From positions 1-59,351 of the forward strand of contig NZ_JANJUQ010000005.1 in the NCBI RefSeq assembly GCF_024710485.1: DNA of 59,351 nt. The letters run 5' to 3'. The notes beneath the pieces were generated by a model. That model did not search any database and was not told where the DNA came from. It saw only the letters and a program-made list of their open reading frames with translations. Every line of letters begins with the position of its first letter. The stretch's first letter is position 1. This stretch comes from Flavobacterium sp. Lineage in GTDB: Bacteria > Bacteroidota > Bacteroidia > Flavobacteriales > Flavobacteriaceae. Made by a program: the position numbers and the translations under genes. Shown here piece by piece: positions 9,537-18,682 of the stretch.

Positions 9537-10409
9537 TTACAGTAGACTTTGATTGATACCTATAGTCAATTCTCCTGATTCTATATACCGGAAATTGTAG
9601 TGATCCAGTATCGAATAAATGGCTTGTCTGCAATCAAATTCATCGTGTATTTCTATTGCGATGCATTTGGTTTTAGCCAAATAAGAAACATCCGCCGCAA
9701 TACCGGTAAACACCTCCTTTTCGGAACCTTCAATGTCGATTTTGAGAATGTCAATCTGATTTAATTGATAAGTATCAACTAAATAATGCAGTGAAAAAGC
9801 CGGTAATTCTGAAGCGTCATTGGTTTCTTCCACCCGAATAGACCAATGGTTTTTATCGCGGAAATCGCTAATGATTTTTAAAAAAGTATTCTGACTCCAA
9901 ATGCCGCCTTTGATTGTTTTAACACTAACTTGATTCAAATCGAAGTTAGACAACATCACCTCGAAATTGCTGCTGTCGGGTTCTATCGCTAAAAATTGAG
10001 CATCGGAAAAATACTTTGATAAATAAACGGTCGTAAGTCCGATATTACTGCCCGCATCGATGATGTTGGGCGCCTGGGTATTGGGGAAATTTTTCTTGAA
10101 TAGGGTCACCAATGGCTCGTATTCCGAATACTTATAAATTTGACTGAAGACATCCAAATCACTTGACGGTCGCTTTCGGGTTTTTAAAGTTACCCCTAAT
10201 TTAGGATAATGAGACACAAAAAAGGTCTCAGATTCCGACTGTAAAATCCCTTGATAACGAATCAAATGGGCATAATACTCGTTTGCAATTCGCTCTTCAA
10301 TAGTAGGTTTTACTTGAATGATTCTCTTCCACAAATATTGCAGCACTCTTTTTTTGTTGGCAGCATCTAAACGGTGTAATTGAAATAATTTCTGCATCAT
10401 TTTATTCAT
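9537..10409 (-). CDS. FkbM-family SAM-dependent methyltransferase
   Basis: The 290-residue protein has the FkbM domain from about residue 110. NIIDAGSNIGLTTVYLSK is SAM motif I, FLAIEPDSSNFEVM is the acidic motif II, and IDILKIDIEGSEKEVF is the highly characteristic FkbM DIEGSE motif. FkbM enzymes O-methylate sugars and polyketides. In this context the substrate is probably a hydroxyl of a glycan residue, perhaps the nonulosonate made by the neighbouring neu genes. The start overlaps the stop of the neuA-like gene by 8 bp. Confidence 0.88.
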   Translation of the reverse strand: MNKMMQKLFQLHRLDAANKKRVLQYLWKRIIQVKPTIEERIANEYYAHLIRYQGILQSESETFFVSHYPKLGVTLKTRKRPSSDLDVFSQIYKYSEYEPLVTLFKKNFPNTQAPNIIDAGSNIGLTTVYLSKYFSDAQFLAIEPDSSNFEVMLSNFDLNQVSVKTIKGGIWSQNTFLKIISDFRDKNHWSIRVEETNDASELPAFSLHYLVDTYQLNQIDILKIDIEGSEKEVFTGIAADVSYLAKTKCIAIEIHDEFDCRQAIYSILDHYNFRYIESGELTIGINQSLL

Positions 10410-11097
10410 TAAATAGAGAAACCAACCCTTCTGCTTTTTCCCAATCTTTCATGGTATCGATATTGACATACAGTTCCGAATTGCTCTCAATATAAGCAAT
10501 CGATTTCCCGAAAAAACTTCCGGCTTTGGCCACCGAAGTTTTGGTAAGATAAATAGAGCCATCGCGATGAAATGCCTTGGGCAATTCCTGACGTCTTGAA
10601 ATAATCGTTGACTCTCCGGTAGCAATTTTGAGTAAGCCGTTTTCGTGTTCTTCAAATGCCCAATGCGGGTTATACTGATGAGGAATAGGCAAGACACTAA
10701 CTAAACTCTCTGCCCCTGAAGTGATAAATTTTTGTATGGCTTGATCAATAAAACCTTCGGTTCTGAATGGTGTTGTAGGTTGTAGCAAACAAACCGCATC
10801 AAAAAAAATAGCTTGACTTTCATAATACCCAATGGCATGTTGTACTACTGCAATGGAAGCGGAATCGTCCTGAGACAGTTCAACAGGACGAATAAATGGT
10901 GGCTTACAACCACAAACTTCCGCGGCTATAGCGATTTCCGCATCTTCAGTAGAAACCACTATCTCGGTAAGTCCGGTAGCTGCTTTAGCCGCATTGATGG
11001 TGTATTCTATTAAAGGTATTTTACCTAGTAGTTTGATGTTCTTTCGCGGAACACCTTTAGAACCACCTCTGGCCGGAATGATGGCTAAGATTTTCAT
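10402..11097 (-). CDS. neuA: CMP-nonulosonate (sialate/legionaminate-type) cytidylyltransferase
   Basis: The 231-residue protein begins MKILAIIPARGGSKGVPRKN, the CMP-Neu5Ac synthetase CTP-binding motif (ARGGSKGxPxKN). It continues with EIVVSTEDAEIA, CLLQPTTPFRTEGFIDQAI and FHRDGSIYL. It would activate a free nonulosonic acid with CTP to give the CMP-sugar donor. Length is right for the single-domain form. It is in a neuA-methyltransferase-neuC-neuB run, so the substrate is the NeuB product. Whether that is Neu5Ac or legionaminic acid is not decided by sequence; LegF is an alternative name. Confidence 0.88.
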   Translation of the reverse strand: MKILAIIPARGGSKGVPRKNIKLLGKIPLIEYTINAAKAATGLTEIVVSTEDAEIAIAAEVCGCKPPFIRPVELSQDDSASIAVVQHAIGYYESQAIFFDAVCLLQPTTPFRTEGFIDQAIQKFITSGAESLVSVLPIPHQYNPHWAFEEHENGLLKIATGESTIISRRQELPKAFHRDGSIYLTKTSVAKAGSFFGKSIAYIESNSELYVNIDTMKDWEKAEGLVSLFNE

Positions 11098-11098
11098 A

Positions 11099-11728
11099 TT
11101 ACTTGCTGGCTTTTCTTTTTTTTCTCTTTTGGTAAGTCGCCCATTTTTCTTTCCAATAATACCATCGCATTTTGAAATTCGGATAAGGGAAAATCAACTG
11201 TCCGCCACCACACCAAAACTGACTGGAAAATGGTCCGCAAACCGGATTTTTGTAGTCGCTTAACATTTCGGCGTGCAACACCTTTGGAAATATTTTTTTC
11301 AACGAAGCGACTTGCAAAGCCCTGCCGCCTTCAATAAAAATAACCGTTTTAGGGGTACACATTCTTTGTACTTGAGCCAACGAATCATCAGAACCGTCAA
11401 TAATGATAAAATCAAAAAAGGTATTTTCCGGTATTTGATTCAGGTTATTGTACAACGTCACTCTGTCTATTTGCCCTACGTTATTTTTGATAGCGTTTAA
11501 GCAAAATACATTGGCTTCAGTGGCTGTATAATGCAGGTTTGGAGACGATTCTAAAATGGTATCAGCGATACAACCAATACCAATGCCTACTTCCAGTATA
11601 TTTTTTAACTGAAAATCTTGTATCAATCGCAAGGCACATTTTAAAGCATACTCACTGGCAATGTGTTGATTACCTTCAATTTTTGAAAACTTCAAATAGG
11701 TTTTCTCGGCTAAATGCAGCTCACTCAT
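11099..11728 (-). CDS. Class I SAM-methyltransferase-like protein
   Basis: The 209-residue protein has a Rossmann methyltransferase core. NILEVGIGIGCIADTILES is the glycine-rich SAM motif I, followed by YTATEANVFCLNAI (motif II acidic strand) and FFDFIIIDGSDDSL (motif IV region). A basic C-terminus (WKEKWATYQKRKKRK) closes the protein. It lies between neuA- and neuC-like genes with 1-2 bp gaps, so it probably modifies the same sugar or glycan. The acceptor atom is unknown, and a non-methyltransferase role in the same fold is possible. Confidence 0.65.
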   Translation of the reverse strand: MSELHLAEKTYLKFSKIEGNQHIASEYALKCALRLIQDFQLKNILEVGIGIGCIADTILESSPNLHYTATEANVFCLNAIKNNVGQIDRVTLYNNLNQIPENTFFDFIIIDGSDDSLAQVQRMCTPKTVIFIEGGRALQVASLKKIFPKVLHAEMLSDYKNPVCGPFSSQFWCGGGQLIFPYPNFKMRWYYWKEKWATYQKRKKRKASK

Positions 11729-11730
11729 TT

Positions 11731-12891
11731 TTAGTACATTATGGTTTTATGAAATTGTAACGGCAAGTCCTTTAATAATTCAGCTATTTTCTCTCCTGCA
11801 TTTCCTCCACCATAAACTTGAGAGATGTTTCTTTTAGGATTTTGTAGAATAGTCGAAACTGCAACTATAATTTCCTGCTCATCGTAAGTTACATCAATCA
11901 CATTATCACCACGGTCACGACGGTTTTGACGCGAACCGATATTGACAACCGGCACTCCTAAATAAGCACATTCTCTGATACCCACGCTAGAATTTCCAAT
12001 CAATCCTTTAGAATGATGCAATAAGTTTAAAAAGTCATCGCCTTCCATATTTTTAAAGAAATGCACATTTTCCATTTTGTACTTTTCCCGAAACGAACGA
12101 ATTCCGGTTGAAGTGCCGTCAGCTCCGGCGTCCACATTTGGCCAAAACCATAAAGTAGGTTGGTTGATTTGCATCATGGCTCTCAAAGTTGCTTCTATAT
12201 GACGACGAGAATCCTGATACTCATTGGTTACCGGATGTTGCATCACTACGAGATAGCCGTTGGACAAATCAGGTTGGGAACCGACACCTCCGTATTTCTC
12301 GTATGGATTAAAATCGAGTGCTGTTTTTTGTGCTACCACTTGGGCAATGTCTATCGATGGACAGCCGGTGTTGAATACCATAGCAGGATTTTCACCTAAC
12401 TGAATTACGCGTTGTTTGGCACTTTCGGAAGCCACAAAATGATAGTCGGCTAATTTAGTAATGGCATGACGGACTTTTTCATCAATATTCCCTGTCACTT
12501 CGCCGCCTTGTATGTGCGCCAGAGGAATATTCATATAAGAAGCAGAGATTGCCGTTGCCATAGTTTCAAAACGGTCAGCTACTGTAACCACTATGTCCGG
12601 GCGAAGATTATCGAATACCGTCGACAACTCCAAGATTCCGATACCGGTAGTTTTTGCCGCTGCAGTTAGGTTCTCTCCTTCCAAAACATTAAAGACTTTG
12701 GCCGCGATTTCAAATCCGTCCTTTTCTATATAATTCACCGCACTTCCGTAACGATCGAGCAATGCCGAAGCAGCTACAATTAATTGCAATTCCAATTCGG
12801 GATGCTTTTGTAAAGCAGTCAATACCGTTTTTACACGGCTGTAGGAAGGTCGTGCTGTAATGACTACAGCTATTTTTCTTTTAGTACTCAT
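11731..12891 (-). CDS. neuC: Hydrolysing UDP-sugar 2-epimerase (NeuC/LegG type)
   Basis: The 386-residue protein matches the hydrolysing UDP-GlcNAc 2-epimerase family. It starts KRKIAVVITARPSYSRVKTV, then has VTVADRFETMATAISASYMN, IPLAHIQGGEVTGNIDEKVR, HAITKLADYHFVAS, and the late GNSSVGIRECAYLGVPVVNIG with R-Q-N-R-R following. The GGEvtGnIDE and RHAIxKLA signatures separate NeuC from the non-hydrolysing WecB. It would convert UDP-GlcNAc to ManNAc, or UDP-diNAc-bacillosamine to 2,4-diacetamido-2,4,6-trideoxymannose if it is LegG. Its start overlaps the neuB-like stop by 4 bp. Confidence 0.88.
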   Translation of the reverse strand: MSTKRKIAVVITARPSYSRVKTVLTALQKHPELELQLIVAASALLDRYGSAVNYIEKDGFEIAAKVFNVLEGENLTAAAKTTGIGILELSTVFDNLRPDIVVTVADRFETMATAISASYMNIPLAHIQGGEVTGNIDEKVRHAITKLADYHFVASESAKQRVIQLGENPAMVFNTGCPSIDIAQVVAQKTALDFNPYEKYGGVGSQPDLSNGYLVVMQHPVTNEYQDSRRHIEATLRAMMQINQPTLWFWPNVDAGADGTSTGIRSFREKYKMENVHFFKNMEGDDFLNLLHHSKGLIGNSSVGIRECAYLGVPVVNIGSRQNRRDRGDNVIDVTYDEQEIIVAVSTILQNPKRNISQVYGGGNAGEKIAELLKDLPLQFHKTIMY

Positions 12892-13895
12892 GCTAAATCT
12901 TCTTCATTCAAAAAGTCCCATTGTTTCTTATCAGTCTTAAGTATTCTCCCGATTACCTTTTGAAAATCGGTAGCTGATATTCCGAAACCTTTGGGCTTTT
13001 TACTCTCTAAATCGGCAAAAGTCAGTATGTGACCGGCCGGTAAATCTTTATTAATCGCCAATGATTTTTCAAAGATGCTTTTTAACGATTTGAAAGCGTC
13101 ATTGTCATTTTTGTTGATGGGACTATTTTGAGCCAAATGGATATCGTTTACCGCCGCAACCAGCTGCTTGGTTTCCTCGATGGTTAAAGATGCTAAGGCA
13201 TCGGGACCAAACATACTCCGGTGGAACACCACATGAAATTCGAGGATTTCAGCACCTAATGCCACCGCAGCAATTCCGGTACTGATTTTAGCCGAATGGT
13301 CTGAAAAGCCAACTGGCACTTGGTATCGCTCTTTAAGTTCTTGCATCACTCCAAACCCGTATTGCTCCGGTTGGGTGGGATAAGCTGTGGTGCATTGCAA
13401 AATGGAAAAATCAACTTTCTTGCTTTTCAGAAAATCAACGGTTTGATCTAGTTCCTCAAAACTACTCATTCCGGAAGAAATAATGATTGGCTTACCGGTT
13501 TGGGTAATTCTTTCCAGCAACAAAAAGTTATTGACTTCTCCGGAGCCGACTTTGTAAGCCTTTACGCCTATGGTTTCCAACCAATCTACCGCTAAATTAC
13601 TGAACGGTGAGCAAATAAAATCCAACCCAACTGCATCACAATGTTGCTTAATGGCTTTCCATTGCTCTAAAGTGAATTCCATGCGTTTCCAATAGTCGAA
13701 ACGAGTAGCGTCTTCTTTGGAAAAGAGCACTCTGAAAGGTTCGTGTATACTGCTTTCCGCTTCGGCTATGTGCATTTGGAATTTAATGGCTTGCACTCCG
13801 GTTTGGGCTACCGCATCAATATAGGAATGTAAAATACCCAAACTCCCATCGTGAGCTTGTGCTATTTCGGCAATTAAATAGGGTTTGTTTTTCAT
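12888..13895 (-). CDS. neuB: Nonulosonate synthase (sialate/legionaminate synthase, NeuB/LegI type)
   Basis: The 335-residue protein has the NeuB TIM barrel: YLIAEIAQAHDGSLG near the N-terminus, QAIKFQMHIAEAES, FICSPFSNLAVDWL, AYKVGSGEVNN, PIIISSGMSSFEEL, LQCTTAYPTQPEQ, and VGFSDHSAKISTGIAAV. A C-terminal SAF (antifreeze-like) domain follows at about residues 270-335 (SLAINKDLPAGHILTFADL). It condenses a 6-carbon N-acetyl sugar with PEP to give a 9-carbon nonulosonic acid. It is clearly distinct from the PseI-type paralogue in the right block, so two nonulosonates are likely made. Confidence 0.9.
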   Translation of the reverse strand: MKNKPYLIAEIAQAHDGSLGILHSYIDAVAQTGVQAIKFQMHIAEAESSIHEPFRVLFSKEDATRFDYWKRMEFTLEQWKAIKQHCDAVGLDFICSPFSNLAVDWLETIGVKAYKVGSGEVNNFLLLERITQTGKPIIISSGMSSFEELDQTVDFLKSKKVDFSILQCTTAYPTQPEQYGFGVMQELKERYQVPVGFSDHSAKISTGIAAVALGAEILEFHVVFHRSMFGPDALASLTIEETKQLVAAVNDIHLAQNSPINKNDNDAFKSLKSIFEKSLAINKDLPAGHILTFADLESKKPKGFGISATDFQKVIGRILKTDKKQWDFLNEEDLA

Positions 13896-13926
13896 TAAAA
13901 GAAAATTGAAACGGTAGTAAAAGTAA

Positions 13927-14829
13927 CTATTTTTCCGGTTTCCAATAAATTTTAGGTTCTTTTAATTTGGCATAAGCAGTAAACTCGTTGGCCGTAAAAG
14001 CCGTTCGGTATTTTATAATTTTCGGACTGTGGAACAGTAAATCCCACAGCGCTCTGAAAACCGGCAGTATCACATGGAACTGTCCTTTAAAAATTTTAGT
14101 TTTCAACTGCATTCCGAGGGAATAGAAAAACAATTGCATAGCTCTTCCGATAGGATAAAAAAGAAAAAGATTAAACCAGCCGGCTCGTAGTCCTCTGCGG
14201 TAACGAAGAGCAAAATCGGTAGTTGAGGCTTTGCGCTCTTTTAAATCAACGCGATGCAAGACTAAGATTTGCGGTACATAGTGTATTTCCCAACCCTTTT
14301 TAAACAACTGTAAAGAGGCGAAACTTTCTTCTCCGTAAAATTCGAACCACTCCGGATAAGGCGGAATACTTCGCCAAGCCTCCATTCGCCACGCATGACC
14401 ACAACCGACATACCCTTTTACAACTTGTGAAAGTTCGGCAGAAATAGCGTTTTCAGGAGCCGTTTTATGCCAATATATCCGAAAGGCCATCAAACCGCAT
14501 TTTGGATTTTCTTCGAAATGATTTTCAATCACTTCCAAAGGATTTTCGGAAAGAAAATGAGCATCATCATCGAGTGAAATGGCTACGTCTGCCGAAGTTT
14601 CATTAAGCATGAGGTTGCGACAATAAATATAGCCTCGGGAGACTTTATTTCGAAGAAGTTTAATCTTAGGAAAACCGGATTGAACAGCCTCACCGGTGCC
14701 ATCGTTAGAACCATCATCAAACACTACGCATTCCACATTAGGGTTTTCCAAGAGTGGTTTTAGTTGCGCTAATGTAAACAGCAAATCCGCTCTTCTGTTT
14801 TTAGTTGTTATGTGAATGGCAAATTTCAT
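13927..14829 (-). CDS. Glycosyltransferase family 2
   Basis: The 300-residue protein has a GT-A fold. It begins MKFAIHITTKNRRADLLFTL, then VVFDDGSNDGTGEAV, SRGYIYCRNLMLNE, and VAISLDDDAHFLSENP with the DDD metal site. FEFYGEESFASLQLFKKGW carries the late acidic acceptor motif. It follows neuB by 31 bp and touches the next GT4 by one shared base. It may transfer a sugar next to the nonulosonate, but there is no direct evidence for the donor. Confidence 0.9.
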   Translation of the reverse strand: MKFAIHITTKNRRADLLFTLAQLKPLLENPNVECVVFDDGSNDGTGEAVQSGFPKIKLLRNKVSRGYIYCRNLMLNETSADVAISLDDDAHFLSENPLEVIENHFEENPKCGLMAFRIYWHKTAPENAISAELSQVVKGYVGCGHAWRMEAWRSIPPYPEWFEFYGEESFASLQLFKKGWEIHYVPQILVLHRVDLKERKASTTDFALRYRRGLRAGWFNLFLFYPIGRAMQLFFYSLGMQLKTKIFKGQFHVILPVFRALWDLLFHSPKIIKYRTAFTANEFTAYAKLKEPKIYWKPEK

Positions 14830-16064
14830 TAGACAGCGAACAAGTCGTCTATGACTTTTTTTAGAAATGTTTCATTGCAGTAATCGGCCAAATCGGGACG
14901 GTTGAGTTTCAAATCGTGCGGATTTTGCTTCCAAAGTTGGTAAAGTCGAGTGATATTGGCTTCAATTCCGGCGACATCATTGGCTTCCGACCAATACGGA
15001 TATTCCTTTCCGAGCAACCTTCGTACTTCACTGTAATAAGGTCCGAGGACCAAAAGAGGTTTATCTGCAACAATACAATTAGGAAATTTACCGGGTAAAA
15101 ACGGACTGATTTCAGAAATAGCTTCAAGGATAATATTAACAGTAGCTTTCTTTTCTAAGGATTGAACTATAGTGTAAGGAATATAACCACTAACCACAAT
15201 GTTAGGATGGTTTTGGTATTGATTGAGGATGTGCTCTTGTTTTTGGTAATTCCCGACAAAATATAACTTGGCATCCTTTTCTGCTTCGGGATTATGAGCT
15301 AGAAACTGCAAAAAAGCTTTGATTAAAAAATCGGGGTTACGCTGTTGGAGTAAATTTCCGGCATGCAGCAGCGAAAACTGATTTTCGGTAAAAAATTCGG
15401 GTGTAACCTGCGACTCGTTATCGACTTTAATTTGGTGCGGAATCACGCAACTTTTATCGGCAACAGCCGGAAAATAACTTTGCATCCATTCTTTAAGCAA
15501 CACACTCGGGAAGGACAAATACTTAGCCTTTTCTGTAATTTGTTGCATAAATTTTTCCTTATGCTTATAACTTTGTTCAACGTAATTAAATGGTCTGGGG
15601 TAAATATGAAACGGATAAGGATCGTGTATGTAAGCCATCCATTTGGAATGTAGTTGAGGTAAATTGAGCATAGCCCGGTGTGGCCTGAAACTTCCGCCTT
15701 TACTTAACGTAAGAATCAAATCAGGAGCAAAATTTTGTGCTTTACTTATGGCTTTGGCAATAGAATGCGTGTCATTGGTATGAGTAAATGAAAATCCGAA
15801 CCAGCGTTCGAGTGTGTGATTAATATAGCTTTTGGTATGCCGCTGAAAGACCCGAATAATGCGCGACAAAAAATAAAGTAGGGATCTTTTGTCTTCCTTA
15901 ATCAAACTACACGCAACACCAGGCAATTGTATTTCTTGGTGCGAATAATGCAACACTTTTAGGGTATATCCGGCTTTTTTAAGATTGTCAATCAGTGCTA
16001 CATTTACTTTTGAAGCACTACTGTCGTCTACATTAATTGATTCGGAAATTACCAATATTTTCAT
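14829..16064 (-). CDS. Glycosyltransferase, GT-B/GT4-like
   Basis: The 411-residue protein starts MKILVISESINVDDSSASKV, similar to GT4 N-domains. It has a middle YIHDPYPFHIYPRP segment and a C-domain with FSLLHAGNLLQQRNPDFLIKA, LYFVGNYQKQ, and VSGYIPYTIVQSLEKKATVNI. The final donor-site segment (EISPFLPGKFPNCIVADKP) is more divergent than in canonical GT4 enzymes, so the exact family is less sure. No signal peptide is present. It overlaps the upstream GT2 by 4 bp. Confidence 0.78.
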   Translation of the reverse strand: MKILVISESINVDDSSASKVNVALIDNLKKAGYTLKVLHYSHQEIQLPGVACSLIKEDKRSLLYFLSRIIRVFQRHTKSYINHTLERWFGFSFTHTNDTHSIAKAISKAQNFAPDLILTLSKGGSFRPHRAMLNLPQLHSKWMAYIHDPYPFHIYPRPFNYVEQSYKHKEKFMQQITEKAKYLSFPSVLLKEWMQSYFPAVADKSCVIPHQIKVDNESQVTPEFFTENQFSLLHAGNLLQQRNPDFLIKAFLQFLAHNPEAEKDAKLYFVGNYQKQEHILNQYQNHPNIVVSGYIPYTIVQSLEKKATVNIILEAISEISPFLPGKFPNCIVADKPLLVLGPYYSEVRRLLGKEYPYWSEANDVAGIEANITRLYQLWKQNPHDLKLNRPDLADYCNETFLKKVIDDLFAV

Positions 16065-16999
16065 TTACTGAATAGTTTTTTGAATGCTTTGAGCACGGCT
16101 AATCGCAAAGGGAGAAAGGTATAAAATATTTTCCAATAAAGTTTTTGGTTCCATGGCAAATCTAATTCCTTCAAAATTTCATCGAACAAATTAAATTCTT
16201 TGTAATGTACGGCATCGCCTAAAAAATACCTTACTATTGATTTTGACAAAAGCCCTTTGCGCTTTAAATTGATAATAACTAATAAAATAGCCTCTTTTTT
16301 AGAAGCCCTGCGCACCACATCACGACGTGAAAATTCACCTGTATTGGAATTAGGGTGCTTTCTTCCGAAGAACAAAGTTTTATCAATAGAAACTCCTTTG
16401 ATACCTGTGGACAGAATTCGGGGATACAACTCCCATTCTTCGGCAAACATCAAACTTTCTACAAAACGGTTTTCATCAAAACAGGTTTTACGCCACATTA
16501 CAGCGCAGGAATTGAAAGGTAATTTAAACGTTAGTAATTTTTCGACATCCTTACTACTTATTTCAAATTTGGTATAGTGCATTGAGTAATCAAACTCATA
16601 GTTGAAATCGCCGGTAAAAACTGTTCTTTGATAGCGACAAAAAGCCACTTCCGGATTGGCCAATTCAGCCACACAACATTCCAAGTTTTGGGGATGTACG
16701 ATATCGTCATCGTCAAAAAAGATGATATATTGTCCTTGCGCCAAATCCAATCCGTAGTTACGGCAACCCGGCAATCCTTTTTGGTATAGTGCTGTACGTT
16801 TGTGATAACTAAAACGAGCGTCTTTCTCCAAAATGGGTTGAATAACATCGGTAGTATTATCAGTTCCGCCATCGTCTATAATGATACATTCCCACGCTGT
16901 AAAGGTTTGTTTTTGAATAGATAAAAGTGTTTCCACAATAAAATGAGCTCTATTGTAGGTGGCCATGATAATCGAAACCTGAATGTTCATCGTGTGCAT
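16061..16999 (-). CDS. Glycosyltransferase family 2
   Basis: The 312-residue protein is a typical small GT2: VSIIMATYNRAHFIVETLLS, CIIIDDGGTDNTTDV, LPGCRNYGLDLAQGQYIIFF, then FDDDDIVHPQN with the metal-binding Asp cluster. Two in-frame ATGs are possible (16999 and 16990); both fit the 3-12 bp gap to the upstream stop. It is closely related in architecture to the next gene and probably acts in the same repeat unit. Confidence 0.92.
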   Translation of the reverse strand: MHTMNIQVSIIMATYNRAHFIVETLLSIQKQTFTAWECIIIDDGGTDNTTDVIQPILEKDARFSYHKRTALYQKGLPGCRNYGLDLAQGQYIIFFDDDDIVHPQNLECCVAELANPEVAFCRYQRTVFTGDFNYEFDYSMHYTKFEISSKDVEKLLTFKLPFNSCAVMWRKTCFDENRFVESLMFAEEWELYPRILSTGIKGVSIDKTLFFGRKHPNSNTGEFSRRDVVRRASKKEAILLVIINLKRKGLLSKSIVRYFLGDAVHYKEFNLFDEILKELDLPWNQKLYWKIFYTFLPLRLAVLKAFKKLFSK

Positions 17000-17002
17000 A
17001 CT

Positions 17003-17956
17003 TTATACTTTTATCTTCTTTACTTCTCTGGTGAAAGCGACTATTCCTTTACCGGTTAATCCATAAACAGCCACAATAAGAGACAGCTTTAGTTTGGTAA
17101 AAAAATTAATTTTAGGCACCAGCCATAATTCTTGTAAACCAAACAAAAACTGGCGATTTTCGAAAATTTTTTTGATGGTTTTTACATAGTTATCAAAAAT
17201 ATATTTTGAAAGTTTTTGTTCACTGTTTAAATAAAAAAAAGCAATGTGCTTTCTAACTTGCAGCTCGGACTTTAAATGCTCTAAGGATATTTTAGCGGTG
17301 AATTTTCCGGTTATTGAATCGTTATGGATTAAAACTTTAAACAAAACTTCATTAACATAAATCATATTCAAATTCGGCTTTGATATGATTCGAAATGTAA
17401 AATCTAAGTCTTGAGCTCTGGTTAGTTTTTCATCAAAAGAAACTTGATTAAGCAAGGCTCGTTTGTATAAAAATGTTGGCGTATTTAGCGCTAATCGGTC
17501 ATGAGCATATTCTTTAAGCGGACTGGCTGCCAAACAGGTATTGTATTCCTTTGAAGTAACATTGGTCAAAGGATTGTATTTTACAAATCCTGAAGACACT
17601 ACATCAGCTTCGGGATGTTGCAAAAAGGCGTTCATTTTTTGTTCTAGAAAACCTTTAAACATCACATCATCGCTATCAAACCAGTTGATATAATCACCTT
17701 TGCTGTAAACAAAACCTAAGTTTCGGCAGGTGTTAGCTCCTTTAGGTTGGTTTGACGGTCTTTTAAAAAACTGAAAACGATTGTCTCTGGAACAATACTC
17801 GGCTATCAGTTCCTCTGAGTGATCGGTTGAACCATCATCTACAATAATACATTCCCAATTGGTGTAGGTTTGCAATACTATACTGTTGAGCGTTTCTGAT
17901 ATTAAGTTGGCTCGGTTGTATGTTGGGATGATTATGGAAACTAAGGGTTGAGACAT
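17003..17956 (-). CDS. Glycosyltransferase family 2
   Basis: The 317-residue protein begins MSQPLVSIIIPTYNRANLIS, then CIIVDDGSTDHSEELIA, PKGANTCRNLGFVYSKGDYI, NWFDSDDVMFKGFL (DSDD metal site) and TRAQDLDFTFRIISK (late acidic motif). It is a clear GT2/GT-A enzyme, probably cytoplasmic. The C-terminus (about 270-317) is hydrophobic and basic, consistent with membrane association. It follows the methyltransferase-like gene by 1 bp. Confidence 0.92.
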   Translation of the reverse strand: MSQPLVSIIIPTYNRANLISETLNSIVLQTYTNWECIIVDDGSTDHSEELIAEYCSRDNRFQFFKRPSNQPKGANTCRNLGFVYSKGDYINWFDSDDVMFKGFLEQKMNAFLQHPEADVVSSGFVKYNPLTNVTSKEYNTCLAASPLKEYAHDRLALNTPTFLYKRALLNQVSFDEKLTRAQDLDFTFRIISKPNLNMIYVNEVLFKVLIHNDSITGKFTAKISLEHLKSELQVRKHIAFFYLNSEQKLSKYIFDNYVKTIKKIFENRQFLFGLQELWLVPKINFFTKLKLSLIVAVYGLTGKGIVAFTREVKKIKV

Positions 17957-17957
17957 C

Positions 17958-18680
17958 TTACAGTGTCTTAATGTATTTGTATTGCTCGGTTGCTAAAATC
18001 AAGACGGTTTTCAAACCTTTGTACTGGCCTTTGTGTATGGCAATCCCTTTTTGTTCCAACATTTTAATCAAAACTTGTACGGTTTGCTGCTCTCCTTTTC
18101 TGTTATAATCGTCTATGATGATAATGAACTCATCATTCGCATCCAACTTTTCGGCCAAGGTAACAATATCGTATCTCGAATAGTGGTCACTGCCAAAAGG
18201 TCCGTCAACAACATACAAATCAAACTTCTCATTGACGCTCTCTCCTATTTCAGCATAAGAGTTGGTGTCGAATCCGTGCACTTTTTGTGTTGTTAAAGGC
18301 AGAACTTTAATCGTGGTTTTATTGGAAACTCGGAATCGATTGAGAAAAGCTGTCCTCCAATTTTCATCCTGCTCGATTACCGTGTGAACCGAATCGGGAG
18401 CGTAATTTTCAATGTAAGTTGATATAAATTTTGTGGATTCACCCAAACCAAACTCGATGATTTTTTTGGGTTGATAATCGTTCAATATTCGATTTAAAAT
18501 ATAAAAGAAAGTGTAATTTCCGGCCCATCTTCCGATGTTAAGCCCGAGATTTTCCAATGCTGATTTGCCTCGAATACTATCATGGTATACATTCGCCCAA
18601 TACAATTCACTTAACGTATCTTGATGGGCTTTGTGAAACTTGATGTTTTCCTGTATCAGGTTCTTAATTTTTTTCAGCAT
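17958..18680 (-). CDS. Class I methyltransferase-fold protein
   Basis: The 240-residue protein has KKIIEFGLGESTKFISTYIE as SAM motif I, HTVIEQDENWRTAFL as the acidic second strand, and FDLYVVDGPFGSDHYSRYD in the motif IV position, then FIIIIDDYNRKGEQQ. The first 70 residues are helical. The layout resembles the methyltransferase_24-like families found in polysaccharide loci. It sits directly after wzt (2 bp gap), where some ABC-dependent O-antigen loci encode chain-terminating methyltransferases or kinases. A terminator role is an inference only. Confidence 0.6.
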   Translation of the reverse strand: MLKKIKNLIQENIKFHKAHQDTLSELYWANVYHDSIRGKSALENLGLNIGRWAGNYTFFYILNRILNDYQPKKIIEFGLGESTKFISTYIENYAPDSVHTVIEQDENWRTAFLNRFRVSNKTTIKVLPLTTQKVHGFDTNSYAEIGESVNEKFDLYVVDGPFGSDHYSRYDIVTLAEKLDANDEFIIIIDDYNRKGEQQTVQVLIKMLEQKGIAIHKGQYKGLKTVLILATEQYKYIKTL

Positions 18681-18682
18681 AC

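Noticed and set aside
11731..12891. Non-hydrolysing UDP-GlcNAc 2-epimerase (WecB)
   Set aside because: The GGE..GNIDE and RHAI-KLA signatures and the neuB/neuA neighbours fit the hydrolysing NeuC/LegG type.
16257..16577. Opposite-strand reading frame inside a GT2 gene
   Set aside because: Shadow of the GT2 coding sequence; no family motif and no promoter of its own.
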